A stretch of DNA of 64,000 bases from JANOBD01 sp031411495 (GTDB taxonomy: Bacteria > Planctomycetota > Phycisphaerae > Tepidisphaerales > Tepidisphaeraceae), in assembly GCA_031411495.1 (NCBI GenBank), contig JANOBD010000187.1:136179-200178 (forward strand), given 5' to 3'. The translations under genes and the position numbers were made by a program. Below are positions 15,199 through 24,660 of this stretch, piece after piece. Numbering within the stretch: position 1 is the first letter of the stretch; each line of letters opens with the position of its first letter. The notes beneath the pieces are model-generated. The model worked only from the letters and a program-made list of their open reading frames with translations. It made no database searches and was not told the origin of the DNA.

Positions 15199-16767
15199 TT
15201 ACTTGGCCTTCGTCAATTCCGCCCGGAACGGACTCGCAGGCAGACCCGCGCCGTTGAAGAGGTTGCACACCGGGAAGTCCGCCCACGCGTAGCGGAGTTC
15301 CGCCACCGTTTGTCCATCGTTGAGCGGGATGACGACCTTGTCGCCGTCGATCCGCGCGTCGGCCGACGTCCATTTCCCGTCCGAGAGGATCGAGAAGCCG
15401 AGCAACCTCGAACCATCCGCGACCGGCTGCGTTGTGGAGAGCTTGCCTACGGTAAGCCCGTCGGCGTGATCGAACTCGACCACGATCTCGTCGTGATCGA
15501 GAGCCACGGTTTTGATCAGTGGCCCGGAGTACACGACCTTTTCGCCGAAGGCGAGCGCTCGTGCGGCGAGCGCGAGACGTCGGCCCACTTCCTGCTTGTT
15601 GTGCGGGTGAACATCCTTCTCGTCGCCGATGTCGATCGTACACGCCATCGCCGTATTGGGCTCGCTGAGCGTAAGTCGCTGCGCCTCGCGGACGAGTGCG
15701 ATCTGACTATTCGCCGCCGGCTGGGTCGCGGGCGCTTTGTAGGCGGCGAGCTGCACGAAGAGAAACGGGAAATCACGCTCCCATCGCTTGCGCCAGTCGC
15801 CGATGAGCGTCCTCATCAGCGAGAGATACTCCTGGTTATCCCATCCGTTGGATTCGCCCTGGTACCAGATGACGCCCCGGAACGGAATGTGTCCGAGCGG
15901 CGCGATCATCGCGTTGTAACAGAGCGTGGGCCGGTGCTGGTCTTCCTGTGGATTTTTGGGGGCGCCCGGCTTGCGCGGCGCGGGTTTGCCCTCGGCCTTG
16001 GCCTTCTCGGCGGCGGTTTCCCATTCCTTCAGGGCGGCATCGTATTTCGACTGCGCTACGCCGCTCTTGAACTCGGCGACGGCTTGTGCGTATTCGTCGA
16101 GCTGCGATTTGAACTGCGGCTCGAAACTCTCGCGGCTAATCCACGCCTGTGCGGTGCTCGCACCGAACGCGCTGGTGATGATCCCGACAGGCACGTTCTG
16201 CGATTGCTGAAGCTCGCGCGCGAAGAAGTAGCCGATCGCGCTGAACGCCGGCGCCGTCTCCGGCGAGGACACCTGCCACTTGCCCTCGAACGACTCCTGT
16301 GGATCGTCCGCGAGCTTGAGCGGTACGGTGATCATGCGGATGAGGGGATGGGACGCGTCGGCGATCTCCCTGGCTTCATCGATCGTGCCGGCCCACGGCT
16401 TGACGCTCCTGGAGATCGTGAACTCCATGTTCGACTGGCCGGATGCCAGCCACACCTCGCCGACATAGACGTCCTTCACGCGTACTTCACTATCGCCTTT
16501 CACGATCATCTCGTACGGACCGCCGGCTTTCTGCGCCGGAAGCTTGACGCGCCAGTTGCCCTCGGGGCTGGCCATGGTCGAGTCACTGACGCCGTTGAGC
16601 GTCACGGTGATCTCTTCGCCCGAATTGGCGCGGCCCCAGACGGGGATCGCGACATCGCGCTGCAGGACGGCGTGATCCGAAAAGAGCGGATTGAGCTCGA
16701 TGCCGGCGTGGGCGAGTGTTGCGCATAGCGCCGCCATCAAAAAGCTTCGGACGAGGACGTGTTTCAT
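15199..16767 (-). CDS. Sialate O-acetylesterase-type SGNH esterase, secreted
   Basis: 522 residues with a clear signal peptide ('VRSFLMAALCATLAHAG', cleavage after AHA). An N-terminal beta domain ('LFSDHAVLQRDVAIPVWG') precedes an SGNH hydrolase whose nucleophile block is 'VWLASGQSNMEF', with 'GVIWYQGESN' as the second conserved block and 'DEKDVHPHNKQEVGRR' holding the Asp-His pair. Relatives deacetylate sialic acids, but in pectin loci the same family removes acetyl groups from rhamnogalacturonan or xylan, which suits this setting (inference). The start overlaps the stop of the MFS transporter gene by four bases (ATGA), so the two are translationally coupled and probably co-operate on one polysaccharide. 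Confidence 0.9.
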   Translation of the reverse strand: MKHVLVRSFLMAALCATLAHAGIELNPLFSDHAVLQRDVAIPVWGRANSGEEITVTLNGVSDSTMASPEGNWRVKLPAQKAGGPYEMIVKGDSEVRVKDVYVGEVWLASGQSNMEFTISRSVKPWAGTIDEAREIADASHPLIRMITVPLKLADDPQESFEGKWQVSSPETAPAFSAIGYFFARELQQSQNVPVGIITSAFGASTAQAWISRESFEPQFKSQLDEYAQAVAEFKSGVAQSKYDAALKEWETAAEKAKAEGKPAPRKPGAPKNPQEDQHRPTLCYNAMIAPLGHIPFRGVIWYQGESNGWDNQEYLSLMRTLIGDWRKRWERDFPFLFVQLAAYKAPATQPAANSQIALVREAQRLTLSEPNTAMACTIDIGDEKDVHPHNKQEVGRRLALAARALAFGEKVVYSGPLIKTVALDHDEIVVEFDHADGLTVGKLSTTQPVADGSRLLGFSILSDGKWTSADARIDGDKVVIPLNDGQTVAELRYAWADFPVCNLFNGAGLPASPFRAELTKAK

Positions 16768-18242
16768 TTTCGTTTTCCTTCCATGTTCGTTGGTGCCGGC
16801 GGATATTCGACCGGGTTCGCGTGTTCACTCGGTCCGTCGATGAGCGCGACTTCAAAGCCGCGTTCGGCGTCGAGTTGCGGCGGAGCATAGTCGAGATCGC
16901 CGCCCAGCCGCTTCCAGTGTTCATAGACGATCACCACCGCTGCGACCGCGATAGCGGAGAAGATTGCCGTCCACAGATACGTGAGCCGATTCTGCGCGAA
17001 TGAACCGATGACCGCGCCCGAGATGACAGGCGCGCCGAACTTGCCTATCGCGCACAACGTGTTGTTGGCCGAACAATATTGGCCGTACTTCGCGAGAGGC
17101 AGGATTCGCGGCAGCAGCGAAATCTGGCTGCCGAGCCAACTCGTCATCGTGATCGCGTTGATGATCGTCCAGAGCTTGAACGTCCAGACGTCGGTGATGA
17201 AGTAGTAACTCGCCAGCGAACTCAGACCCATCAGCGACATGCCCACGATGCCGACGCGCAGCGGATGAAAGCGATCGGCTAGCGGTCCCATCAGGAAAAA
17301 CACCGGCAGCGCGATCAGTCCGGCATTGCCCGTTGCGTTGCCGAACTCGTCCTTGCTCATCTTCAGATCGTTGAGTGCGAAGAACTGTTGAAAGAGCGAT
17401 GAGCCGATCGCGAAATAGTAGAACAGGCCGATCATGTAGAGCTTCTGATAGAAGCGGATCGTGAAGCTTTCACGCAGCCATTCGTGCAGGATGGCCGCCT
17501 TGCTCTGCTGCGGCAGAGGCGCCGGCGCGGGATAATCGCCTTCCTTCACGCGCCATCCCATCAGCAGGAACGCGACGAGGTAGATCCCCGCACAGCCGAT
17601 GTAAATGTGCGGCTGATAGTTGTCGCTGTGCGGGAAAATGAACTTGTTGAAGATGATCCCGCCGAGCGCGCCCATCACCTTGTAGAGAGACGTGAACTTC
17701 CCGATGACGGTCTGCGGGACGACGTCTGCGATCATGTAGTAATAGGTCGCGAGGACGACGACGTTGAAAAACTGAAAGATCGCCAGCAGCACGCCCAGCA
17801 GGACGATGGCGAGTGCCGATTCGCTGATCCCCAATCCGCCGAGGTGCGTGTGCAACCAGCCGGCGATCGAGCCGGAGAATCCGACAAGGACCAGGCAGGC
17901 AGCGAGGATGGGCGTGCAGGCAAGGATGAAGGGCCGGCGTCGGCCGAACCGGCTTCGGAACCGATCCGAATACGTGCTGACGAACGGGTTGATCAGGAAC
18001 TCCACGCCGGCGGGAATGCTTGCGGAAATGAAACCGATCATCGCCTTGGCAGCGCCCAGCTTTTCGAGCTGAAGCGGCACGAGACGGGGAACGATTGTCT
18101 CCATGATGTTCACACACAGATCGCCCCAGAGCATCCAGAAAAAGACGCTGAGCAGCACCGTTCGCGTGTAGACGAGCGAGCCGACGCGCCACGTGCGCGG
18201 CGCAGGTGAGGCGTAGTCCAGTGACGTGGGCTGGTTCATCAC
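16764..18242 (-). CDS. MFS sugar transporter
   Basis: 492 residues and about twelve hydrophobic helices, the usual size for a major facilitator. The loop 2-3 signature 'DRFRSRFGRRRPF' (a G-x-x-x-D-R-x-G-R-R-like variant) follows 'STYS', and a matching segment 'MGPLADRFHPLRVGIVG' appears in the second half. The closest type is the family of bacterial sugar:cation symporters found in plant-polysaccharide loci, likely importing an oligosaccharide or monosaccharide from rhamnogalacturonan. Its stop overlaps the start of the esterase gene, and the next upstream gene is an RGLX/YetA-like protein. An intergenic palindrome lies just before it. Direction of transport and substrate are inferred. Confidence 0.88.
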   Translation of the reverse strand: MMNQPTSLDYASPAPRTWRVGSLVYTRTVLLSVFFWMLWGDLCVNIMETIVPRLVPLQLEKLGAAKAMIGFISASIPAGVEFLINPFVSTYSDRFRSRFGRRRPFILACTPILAACLVLVGFSGSIAGWLHTHLGGLGISESALAIVLLGVLLAIFQFFNVVVLATYYYMIADVVPQTVIGKFTSLYKVMGALGGIIFNKFIFPHSDNYQPHIYIGCAGIYLVAFLLMGWRVKEGDYPAPAPLPQQSKAAILHEWLRESFTIRFYQKLYMIGLFYYFAIGSSLFQQFFALNDLKMSKDEFGNATGNAGLIALPVFFLMGPLADRFHPLRVGIVGMSLMGLSSLASYYFITDVWTFKLWTIINAITMTSWLGSQISLLPRILPLAKYGQYCSANNTLCAIGKFGAPVISGAVIGSFAQNRLTYLWTAIFSAIAVAAVVIVYEHWKRLGGDLDYAPPQLDAERGFEVALIDGPSEHANPVEYPPAPTNMEGKRK

Positions 18243-18273
18243 AGGGTTCCGTTTAGTGCTCCGCAGGCCACCC

Positions 18274-18346
18274 GGGTGCCCCGGGGCAACGTACTCGTTG
18301 ACCCGCGCACCGAGCGCGGGTCGGGAGTACGTGCCCCGTGGTACCC
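18274..18346. repeat. Intergenic palindromic element (nested hairpin)
   Basis: A nested inverted repeat. A perfect inner stem GACCCGCGC (18300-18308) and GCGCGGGTC (18314-18322) closes a five-base loop, and outer arms (18274-18296 and 18325-18346) pair around it with one gap and a few mismatches. It sits alone between the RGLX-like and MFS genes and is unlike the other repeat families in the window. It could act as a terminator, an mRNA stabiliser or a mobile palindromic unit. No T-tract follows on either strand. Confidence 0.75.
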
Positions 18347-18372
18347 TGCTTCAGTTTTGCGCGGCGAGTCAA

Positions 18373-21144
18373 TCACTTTTGATTACCAGATGACTCCGGC
18401 TCGACATCGCCGATCAGCGCCAGGCACTGCATGATCGCCAGCCCGTTCTGCGCCGCGCCATTGGTTCCCAGGCGTGCTTCGTTGATCGGATTGAGTACAT
18501 CCGGGCCGTCCACTTTTGTGATCGTCTGCCAGCGCTTGCGTCGGTCGAGCCCTCCCTCGCCCAACAGTTCGCCCCACGCCCGCTTCGCGAGCGCCGGATC
18601 TTTTCTGATCCACGCGGCATACGCGGTGCACCGGGCGTGATGGTCGCGCAGGCTCGCATCCCTGAAGGACGTTCCGAGCACGGCTTTCTGCGCATCGCCG
18701 CCGGCGTTGTAGAGCGTCGCGTAGTCGAGCCAAACATCCACGAACTTCGGGCAGGTGTCGCCGTAGGTGAGAATCAGTTCGGCGCACATTTCCGGCAATC
18801 CGAACACGGCCGATAGGTGCGAGAGCCCATACGCGGGCTCGCCCGTCGATCGGCACGCGCCGGTGTCGAGGTTGATGACCCAGCTTCCGTTCCACAGCGC
18901 GTGTGGTATCCCGGCGATGCTTGTAAGCGCGGTACGGATCTTCCCGTGCCACTTCGGGTCGCCCGTCCGCTCGGCCTCAGTGATCCATGCAGACATCAGG
19001 TGACCGAAGCCCATCGCGCCGACGTTCGTCTCGCCGCCGGGCGGAAGATCCTCTTCGCTCGGCAGTGGAAGCACCGGCGCGTTGGGCGCGAGTTTGCGGC
19101 CGATGATCACTTTCTTCTGCGTGTCGGCGGCATGGAGCTGTTCTTTCAACAGGTCGCCGATGCGTTCGTCGCCGCCGGAGAGGTAGTACATCGGCCGGCG
19201 ATAGATGACGGTGCTGATGCGGATCTGCTTTGAGCTATCCGCCCAGTGCTGCACGCCGTGGCGGGTGCCGAGGAACTTGAATCGGCCGGCGTGATAGACA
19301 TCCACCTCGCCGGTGTGGCGCGTCATCGCCTCGGCGAAGCGATAGACATCCGCCCGGCCGCTGCGCAGGAACGTGTACCAGAGCCACAGGTCCGGCGAGA
19401 GTTCGCTGTTGTCCCAACCGTAGCCGCCGATGTCGTAGCGCCAGACGTGGCGATCGTCATCATAGGTGTGCATGATGTCGCCGTAGTCCCAGAAGCCGTA
19501 CCAGCTGCGCTGATCGGTTTCGCGCAGGTACGCATCGAGCGTGTAGGCGAGTTCGTCTTCGAGCGCGGCTTTAAGCGGCGTCGATCGGTCCGGCGGCGAC
19601 CAGAGCGCGCCGAACACGTTGCAGTTGAGAAAGCGTTTCGCATCGCAAACCAGTTGAGCGGGATTTCGCACGCCATCCGCGAACTCGACGAGCGACTGCC
19701 GGGACGGCGTCGCGCCGAGGGCCCACAAATACAGCTCGCTCGTGCGCGCGATGCCGTACGGCATGCCGTAGCCGGCCTCGTAATCCTCGTAGGTGATGTT
19801 CAGCGCTTCCTGCTGCTTGGCGTACGTGTCCTGGCCGAGCCCGTCGTGGAAGAAGCGCAGGTCCATCGCCGGCGCATCGGGCGCGACGAGCCACATCGTC
19901 ACTTGCGCGGTGTCGGTGGCGGCATCGCGGATGTCGAGCTGCGCGGGATGTTTCTGCCAGAAGTCGCGCATGCCGAACGCGAGGCCGCCGGTGATCGAGC
20001 CCACATAGCCGACGCCGCCCGCGCGCTTTCCCGCGCCGGCGCTGAGCCATGCACAGCCCGCCTTGGTGCGCTTCCGAATTTGAAAGCCATCCGCGGAGCT
20101 TTGAAAGAGCGAGAAGTCGCCGAAGGTGGGTATCCACTGCAGGCGATCACCGACTGCCGGCGGCCACGACGTGACCGGCGGCGTCGCTTCGCCGGCGACC
20201 TGTGCAGCTCGCACCGCTTGCCCCGGATCGCGGCGCAGACCGGTGAGCGGGCGGACCGCTTCTCCGAAAAGGCCATGATCCTGCCCGACGAGCCTTACGT
20301 GTCGATCGTGGGGCTGATCGCGCATCGGCACATCGACACGGACGCCGAGCCCGCGCAGAAAATCCTTCGACTCATCCCCGTCCCAGATGAACGTGTGAAT
20401 GATGCGGATCGCATCCGAGCCGGCGTAAAAGTAGAGCCGGACGATGAAAGGCAGCCACGAACGCCCGTTGCCCTTGTGTGTTCCGTCAATCCGGATGACG
20501 CAGCGAACCGGGCCGTCCTGCTCAAGCGAGACTTTCTCGACCTGGCTCTCGAATGATGCGACGCTGATCGATTCCGAGTCAGACGGCGCATTCTGTGAGA
20601 GCGCGACAAGGCGCGCGCGAGTCGCGATCGGTTTGCCTGACCGTTCGAGCGAATCGAAAAGGTACGCGGAGCCGGGCTTGATCGTGCAGCGGATCGTGCC
20701 GGTGTCGACCGAGAGGGTCTCCGCCAGTTTTTGGACGCGGATGGGCATCTCGGGCGTGGCCGGCGCGCCGGGCTCGATCAGGTACTCGGCTTTGGGATCA
20801 CTCTCGGGCAGCAGCGCGTGGGCGGTCCACTTGAGAGAGCCGTCTGGCCAATACGCGAGCGGCCAGGATTGAGCCATGACGGCGGCGCCGGCCGAGTTTT
20901 TCACGGCGAACTCTTGGCCGCGTTTGATAGTGCCGCGCGGCCATGGGACGCCGAGCGTCGTCCCGGGCAACATGGCCGGCGGGGTGGAGTCGAGCCAGCG
21001 TGCAGTCGCGGGCGCATCGCTTAATGATTGAGCCGACATCGCTTGCAGCTGTGGCGTTAAACTGTCTGCAACAAGCGTCGCCCCGGCTGCAATGCCGGCC
21101 GCTTTCAGCCACTCGCGCCGGGTCCAGCGCCTATCGTTCGACAT
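18373..21144 (-). CDS. RGLX/YetA-like rhamnogalacturonan-active protein, Tat-exported
   Basis: 923 residues. The start at 21144 has GGAGGA 6 bases upstream and opens with a twin-arginine leader 'RRWTRREWLKAAGIAAGATL'. The body begins 'LPGTTLGVPWPRGTIKRGQE' followed by 'WPLAYWPDGSLKWTAHALLP', the N-domain I associate with the exo-rhamnogalacturonan lyase (RGLX, PL26) and YetA-like group. A large helical toroid follows, typical of that fold, with 'YWLSGGDERIGDLLKEQ'-like and 'GACRSTGEPAYGLSHLSAV' segments. Such enzymes act at rhamnogalacturonan ends. The gene is upstream of the MFS and esterase genes on the same strand, and transcription could continue through all three. Family moderately certain, specificity inferred. 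Confidence 0.8.
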   Translation of the reverse strand: MSNDRRWTRREWLKAAGIAAGATLVADSLTPQLQAMSAQSLSDAPATARWLDSTPPAMLPGTTLGVPWPRGTIKRGQEFAVKNSAGAAVMAQSWPLAYWPDGSLKWTAHALLPESDPKAEYLIEPGAPATPEMPIRVQKLAETLSVDTGTIRCTIKPGSAYLFDSLERSGKPIATRARLVALSQNAPSDSESISVASFESQVEKVSLEQDGPVRCVIRIDGTHKGNGRSWLPFIVRLYFYAGSDAIRIIHTFIWDGDESKDFLRGLGVRVDVPMRDQPHDRHVRLVGQDHGLFGEAVRPLTGLRRDPGQAVRAAQVAGEATPPVTSWPPAVGDRLQWIPTFGDFSLFQSSADGFQIRKRTKAGCAWLSAGAGKRAGGVGYVGSITGGLAFGMRDFWQKHPAQLDIRDAATDTAQVTMWLVAPDAPAMDLRFFHDGLGQDTYAKQQEALNITYEDYEAGYGMPYGIARTSELYLWALGATPSRQSLVEFADGVRNPAQLVCDAKRFLNCNVFGALWSPPDRSTPLKAALEDELAYTLDAYLRETDQRSWYGFWDYGDIMHTYDDDRHVWRYDIGGYGWDNSELSPDLWLWYTFLRSGRADVYRFAEAMTRHTGEVDVYHAGRFKFLGTRHGVQHWADSSKQIRISTVIYRRPMYYLSGGDERIGDLLKEQLHAADTQKKVIIGRKLAPNAPVLPLPSEEDLPPGGETNVGAMGFGHLMSAWITEAERTGDPKWHGKIRTALTSIAGIPHALWNGSWVINLDTGACRSTGEPAYGLSHLSAVFGLPEMCAELILTYGDTCPKFVDVWLDYATLYNAGGDAQKAVLGTSFRDASLRDHHARCTAYAAWIRKDPALAKRAWGELLGEGGLDRRKRWQTITKVDGPDVLNPINEARLGTNGAAQNGLAIMQCLALIGDVEPESSGNQK

Positions 21145-21456
21145 CGAGTCCTCCGCGTCAGACGTGTCACTGTGAAGCGGGGAAATCGTAGATGATTTTT
21201 CATGAATTGCCACTGTTTAAAAGTGAAACACCCGGCCATCTTGCAGGATCTTGACGGGGAATCTGTGCGCGACGCGCGGGACGCCGGAAAATCGTTTTCG
21301 GAAAGAAACAGTGTCATTCGAGTGAAACCCTCGGCCCTGCAGAGCGTCCGTTGTGGTGGAGCTCCAACCGATTTGTTTTTGTTTTAAACGAGTGCCCTTC
21401 GCGTCGCATTCATCGGCAGTTGAATTTCTGAACGCGAGAGCCCGAATGGAGTGAAC
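21145..21456. other. Divergent intergenic region (311 bases)
   Basis: This gap lies between the RGLX-like gene and the subtilase gene, which diverge, so promoters for both must be here. It includes two similar AT-rich segments, TGTTTAAAAGTG near 21214 and TTGTTTTAAACGAGTG near 21377, which could be paired protein-binding sites. No coding frame or RNA gene was recognised. Confidence 0.4.
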
Positions 21457-23499
21457 ATGCAGAAGTCCGCCCGCCGCCAGAGGGCAGAATGCCGGCCCGT
21501 GGCTGAATCCCTCGACGTTCGTCGACTCCTCGCCTACAGCGCTTACGCACAGCTCGTGAATCAGGATGACGCGATTTCCGCCTACCCGTCGATCACGGGC
21601 AAGGGCGTGACCGTGGCCGTCATCGATACGGGCGTCGACTACAACAACACGTATCTCGGCGGCGGGTTCGGCTCGGGCAAGAAGGTCATCGCGGGGTACG
21701 ATTTCTACTCCAACGATTCCAACCCCATGGACGAGTCTGGCCACGGCACGATGGTGGCCGGCACGATCGCCGCCAGCCCTTACACCGTAAACGGCGTGCA
21801 GTACCAGGGCGTCGCACCGGACGCGAAGATCGTCGCGCTGCGCGTCGGCACCGAAAGCAGTATCTCGTACTCCAACATCGAAAAGGCCCTGCAGTGGGTC
21901 ATCAGCAACCACACCAGGTACAGCATCTCGGTGGTGAACCTCTCGCTCGGATCGGGCAATTACACTGACGCGCAGACCGATGCCACGCTCAGCAACGAGT
22001 TTGAAACGCTGCACAACCTAGGCATCTTCGTCGTCGCTGCCAGCGGCAACAGCAACGACTCGAGCAGCGGCCCGATCGCGCAGGACGGCATCGCCTATCC
22101 CGCGGCCGACCCGAACGTCTTCGCCGTCGGCGCGGTGAGCGCGACCGACGTGATCACCACCTGGACGCAGCGTGGCGACGAACTCGACTTCCTCGCGCCC
22201 GGCGAGAACATCGTGATGCCTAAGCTCGGCGGCGGAACGGAAACCGAGAGCGGCACGAGCTTCGCCTCGCCCTACACCGCGGGCGCGGCCGCGCTGATCA
22301 AACAGGCGCTTCCTTCCGCCAAAGCCGGCGACATCGGTTCGATCCTGCAGGCCAGCGGCGTGAACAATCGCGACGGCTCCGGCGAAACCGGCAACACGAC
22401 GACGCTTCAGTTCTCGCGCCTCAACATCAAGGGCGCGCTCGACCTCGTCTCAAAACGCAACGCGACCAACTCGTCGCCGAACCTCGGCAAAATCTACGAC
22501 ACCGCGCTCGACACGCAGGGCGTACTCCATGCCGCGTTCTTCGCCAACGGCCATCTCGCCTACGCGACTCGCAGCGTCGATGGAACCTGGAGCACGTCGA
22601 CCATCGTCGATAGCTCGGCCAACACCGGCTACTACATTTCCATCGCGGTGGATGGTACCGGCAAGGCGGGCATCTCCTACTTCGATGCCGGCAACACGTC
22701 GCTGAGGTACGCCAGCTTCGGCGGTACGGCATGGAGCGTTACCACCATCGACTCGTCGAAGAACGTCGGCAGCTTCACCTCACTGGCGTTCGACATCGAC
22801 GGGAACGCCTACATCGCCTACTACAAGCGCAGCGGCGGCCAACTCAAACTCGCGACGCTGGCGCGCGATGCAGGCACGTGGACCAAGAAGGTTGTTGATT
22901 CGTCGGCGGACGTCGGGCTTTATGCAAGCATCGACCTCGCCGAGGTGGCACATACCGCGACAAGCGGGTTCACCGTGTACGACACAACCGTCGCCGTTGC
23001 TTATTCAGACGTGACCAACGGCGACCTGAAGTACGCGCGGCTCGACCTCGACGACACGACGGCCACGTGGTACGTCGCCGTCGTCGATGATCTGTCCGGC
23101 GTGGCCAACATCTCGCTCAATCTGCACGCCGGCCCATCCACCACCGGCACGCAGGCGCAGATCGCTTACCAGGATGTGAAGAACCAGGATGTGAAGTACG
23201 CCTACCGCACCCCGCCCAACGGCGTGTGGCTGGTCGAAACTGTGGCCGGCGCCGGAAACAACGGCGCGAGCGTCGCGCTCACGTTCGATGCATCGGATCT
23301 GCCAACCGTCGTCTACTTCGACGGCACCGACCGTGCCGTGTTTGAGGCGGAGCGGTCCACGTCCGGCGTCTGGTCGAAGTCGCGCATCGCTACGAGTTCG
23401 GGCTACACGTCCGTCGGCTTTAATGAGCGATCCGGAAGCTCTGTCATCCTCTGGCTGGATCGGCCGAAAAAGGTGACGTACTCTGAAGTGTTGATCTGA
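21457..23499 (+). CDS. Subtilisin-like (S8) serine protease with LxxRRLL leader
   Basis: 680 residues, ATG chosen over a GTG two codons earlier because GGAG precedes it. A basic N-terminus and 'VAESLDVRRLLAYSAYAQ' give the planctomycete export motif. The catalytic triad is complete: Asp in 'VTVAVIDTGVDYNN', His in 'ESGHGTMVAGTIAASP' and Ser in 'ESGTSFASPYTAGAAAL', with the oxyanion Asn in 'VVAASGNSND'. From about residue 335 the protein switches to about six beta-propeller-like repeats containing 'YAS/YAT...D' motifs such as 'TGYYISIAVDGTGKAGISYF'. No C-terminal anchor is visible. It may process cell-surface proteins or degrade protein in plant debris. Confidence 0.92.
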   Translation: MQKSARRQRAECRPVAESLDVRRLLAYSAYAQLVNQDDAISAYPSITGKGVTVAVIDTGVDYNNTYLGGGFGSGKKVIAGYDFYSNDSNPMDESGHGTMVAGTIAASPYTVNGVQYQGVAPDAKIVALRVGTESSISYSNIEKALQWVISNHTRYSISVVNLSLGSGNYTDAQTDATLSNEFETLHNLGIFVVAASGNSNDSSSGPIAQDGIAYPAADPNVFAVGAVSATDVITTWTQRGDELDFLAPGENIVMPKLGGGTETESGTSFASPYTAGAAALIKQALPSAKAGDIGSILQASGVNNRDGSGETGNTTTLQFSRLNIKGALDLVSKRNATNSSPNLGKIYDTALDTQGVLHAAFFANGHLAYATRSVDGTWSTSTIVDSSANTGYYISIAVDGTGKAGISYFDAGNTSLRYASFGGTAWSVTTIDSSKNVGSFTSLAFDIDGNAYIAYYKRSGGQLKLATLARDAGTWTKKVVDSSADVGLYASIDLAEVAHTATSGFTVYDTTVAVAYSDVTNGDLKYARLDLDDTTATWYVAVVDDLSGVANISLNLHAGPSTTGTQAQIAYQDVKNQDVKYAYRTPPNGVWLVETVAGAGNNGASVALTFDASDLPTVVYFDGTDRAVFEAERSTSGVWSKSRIATSSGYTSVGFNERSGSSVILWLDRPKKVTYSEVLI

Positions 23500-23503
23500 G
23501 CGG

Positions 23504-23582
23504 CGCACGCCCCGCGTGCGAATGCGCGCCTGTTGTGAGAGCGGTGGATGGCGAAAGCGGCCTCGTATTGGCACGCGAGGCC
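23504..23582. terminator. Hairpins between convergent genes
   Basis: Two hairpins lie between the convergent subtilase and GH43 genes: CGCACGC/GCGTGCG (23504-23520, three-base loop) and GGCCTCG/CGAGGCC (23559-23565 and 23576-23582). Neither has a T-tract, so termination is inferred only from position. Confidence 0.35.
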
Positions 23583-23586
23583 AGCC

Positions 23587-24603
23587 TCACCGCCAGGCAG
23601 GCTCGAGCGTGAACGAACCGTCCGCATTCCACCTCACAACCCGCACGCGCGTGTGCCGGTTCGGATCGTTTAATGGGTCCGGCTTGGCGCCGGGGTAGTC
23701 GCGGGCGTGATAGATGAAGAGATCGGTCTTGCCGTCCTCGGCGACGGTGAAGCTGCTGTGGCCGGGGCCGTACTCGTTGATCGATTCATCGGTCTTCAGT
23801 ATCGGCTCGGGATGTTTGGTCCAGCTCCTTGGGTTAAGCAGGTCGGCATCGACCTTCGCGGTGAGCAGGCCGACGCAGTAGTTCTCATCCGTCGCGCTCG
23901 CGGAGAAGGCGAGGTAGATCGTGTCGTTGCGGATCAGCACGCTCGGCCCTTCGTTCACCTTGTGGCCGATGATTTCCCAGGGCAGCGTGGGCTTGCTGAT
24001 GCGCGTGGCGGGAAGCTGTAGCGTGGTAGGCGTTTTCATTTTCGCGATCAACAGGTCGGAGGTGTTGTCGCCATCGAGGTTTTTCTGCGCCCAGACAAGG
24101 TAGCGTGTGCCTCGGAGTTCGAACGTGGTCGCATCGAGCGAGAAATCCTCGAAGTCGGTGACAATCCGCCCTTCTTCGGTCCATTCGCCCTCGAACGGAT
24201 CGGCACTCGGGTTGGATAGGACGAACGGACGGATCTTCCAGATGTGTTCGCGTTCACCGGCGGCGAAGTGGATGAACCACTTGCCGTCGATGCGATGCAG
24301 CTCCGGCGCCCAGATGTGGAAGCTCATCTCGCCGGTGTCGTGGCGCTTCCAGACGACCTTGGTCTGGGCATTGCCACCGAGATCGGCGATCGATTTGGCC
24401 CGGCGGAGTTCGATGCGGTCGTACTCCGGGCACGACGCTGTCATCAGGTAGGTGCCATCGGGCTGGCGTGTAACGTGCGGGTCAGCACGCTGAAGAACGA
24501 GCGGATTGGGATAGTTCATGGTGAGTGTCTCGTCGGCGTTGAGGGCAGCACACGCGATCGCTATCGCCAGGAATGCGAACGGTTTCACAACGCGAAGCTG
24601 CAT
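23587..24603 (-). CDS. GH43-type glycoside hydrolase (arabinofuranosidase/xylosidase-like)
   Basis: 338 residues with an export signal ('LRVVKPFAFLAIAIACAAL'). The five-bladed propeller of GH43 is recognisable from the base-catalyst segment 'LQRADPHVTRQPDGTYLMTA' (Asp in RADPH), the modulating Asp in 'EDFSLDATTFELRGTRYLVW' and the acid in 'KVNEGPSVLIRNDTIYLAFS' (Glu in NEGP). The propeller closes with 'NEYGPGHSSFTVAEDGKTDL'. Members mainly release arabinose or xylose from plant walls; arabinan side chains of rhamnogalacturonan are the natural target here (inference). ATG at 24603 is chosen over one six codons earlier because the leader then begins properly. It follows the pxpBCA genes on the same strand. 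Confidence 0.88.
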   Translation of the reverse strand: MQLRVVKPFAFLAIAIACAALNADETLTMNYPNPLVLQRADPHVTRQPDGTYLMTASCPEYDRIELRRAKSIADLGGNAQTKVVWKRHDTGEMSFHIWAPELHRIDGKWFIHFAAGEREHIWKIRPFVLSNPSADPFEGEWTEEGRIVTDFEDFSLDATTFELRGTRYLVWAQKNLDGDNTSDLLIAKMKTPTTLQLPATRISKPTLPWEIIGHKVNEGPSVLIRNDTIYLAFSASATDENYCVGLLTAKVDADLLNPRSWTKHPEPILKTDESINEYGPGHSSFTVAEDGKTDLFIYHARDYPGAKPDPLNDPNRHTRVRVVRWNADGSFTLEPAWR

Positions 24604-24660
24604 GAAGCGTCCAGCGTACACGCAACCGCCGGAGGTCTGCCAGCGCGCGGCGTTCCCGGG

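Noticed and set aside
15181..16728. 515-codon plus-strand frame opposite the SGNH esterase
   Set aside because: Same antisense artefact; the esterase carries a signal peptide and catalytic motifs.
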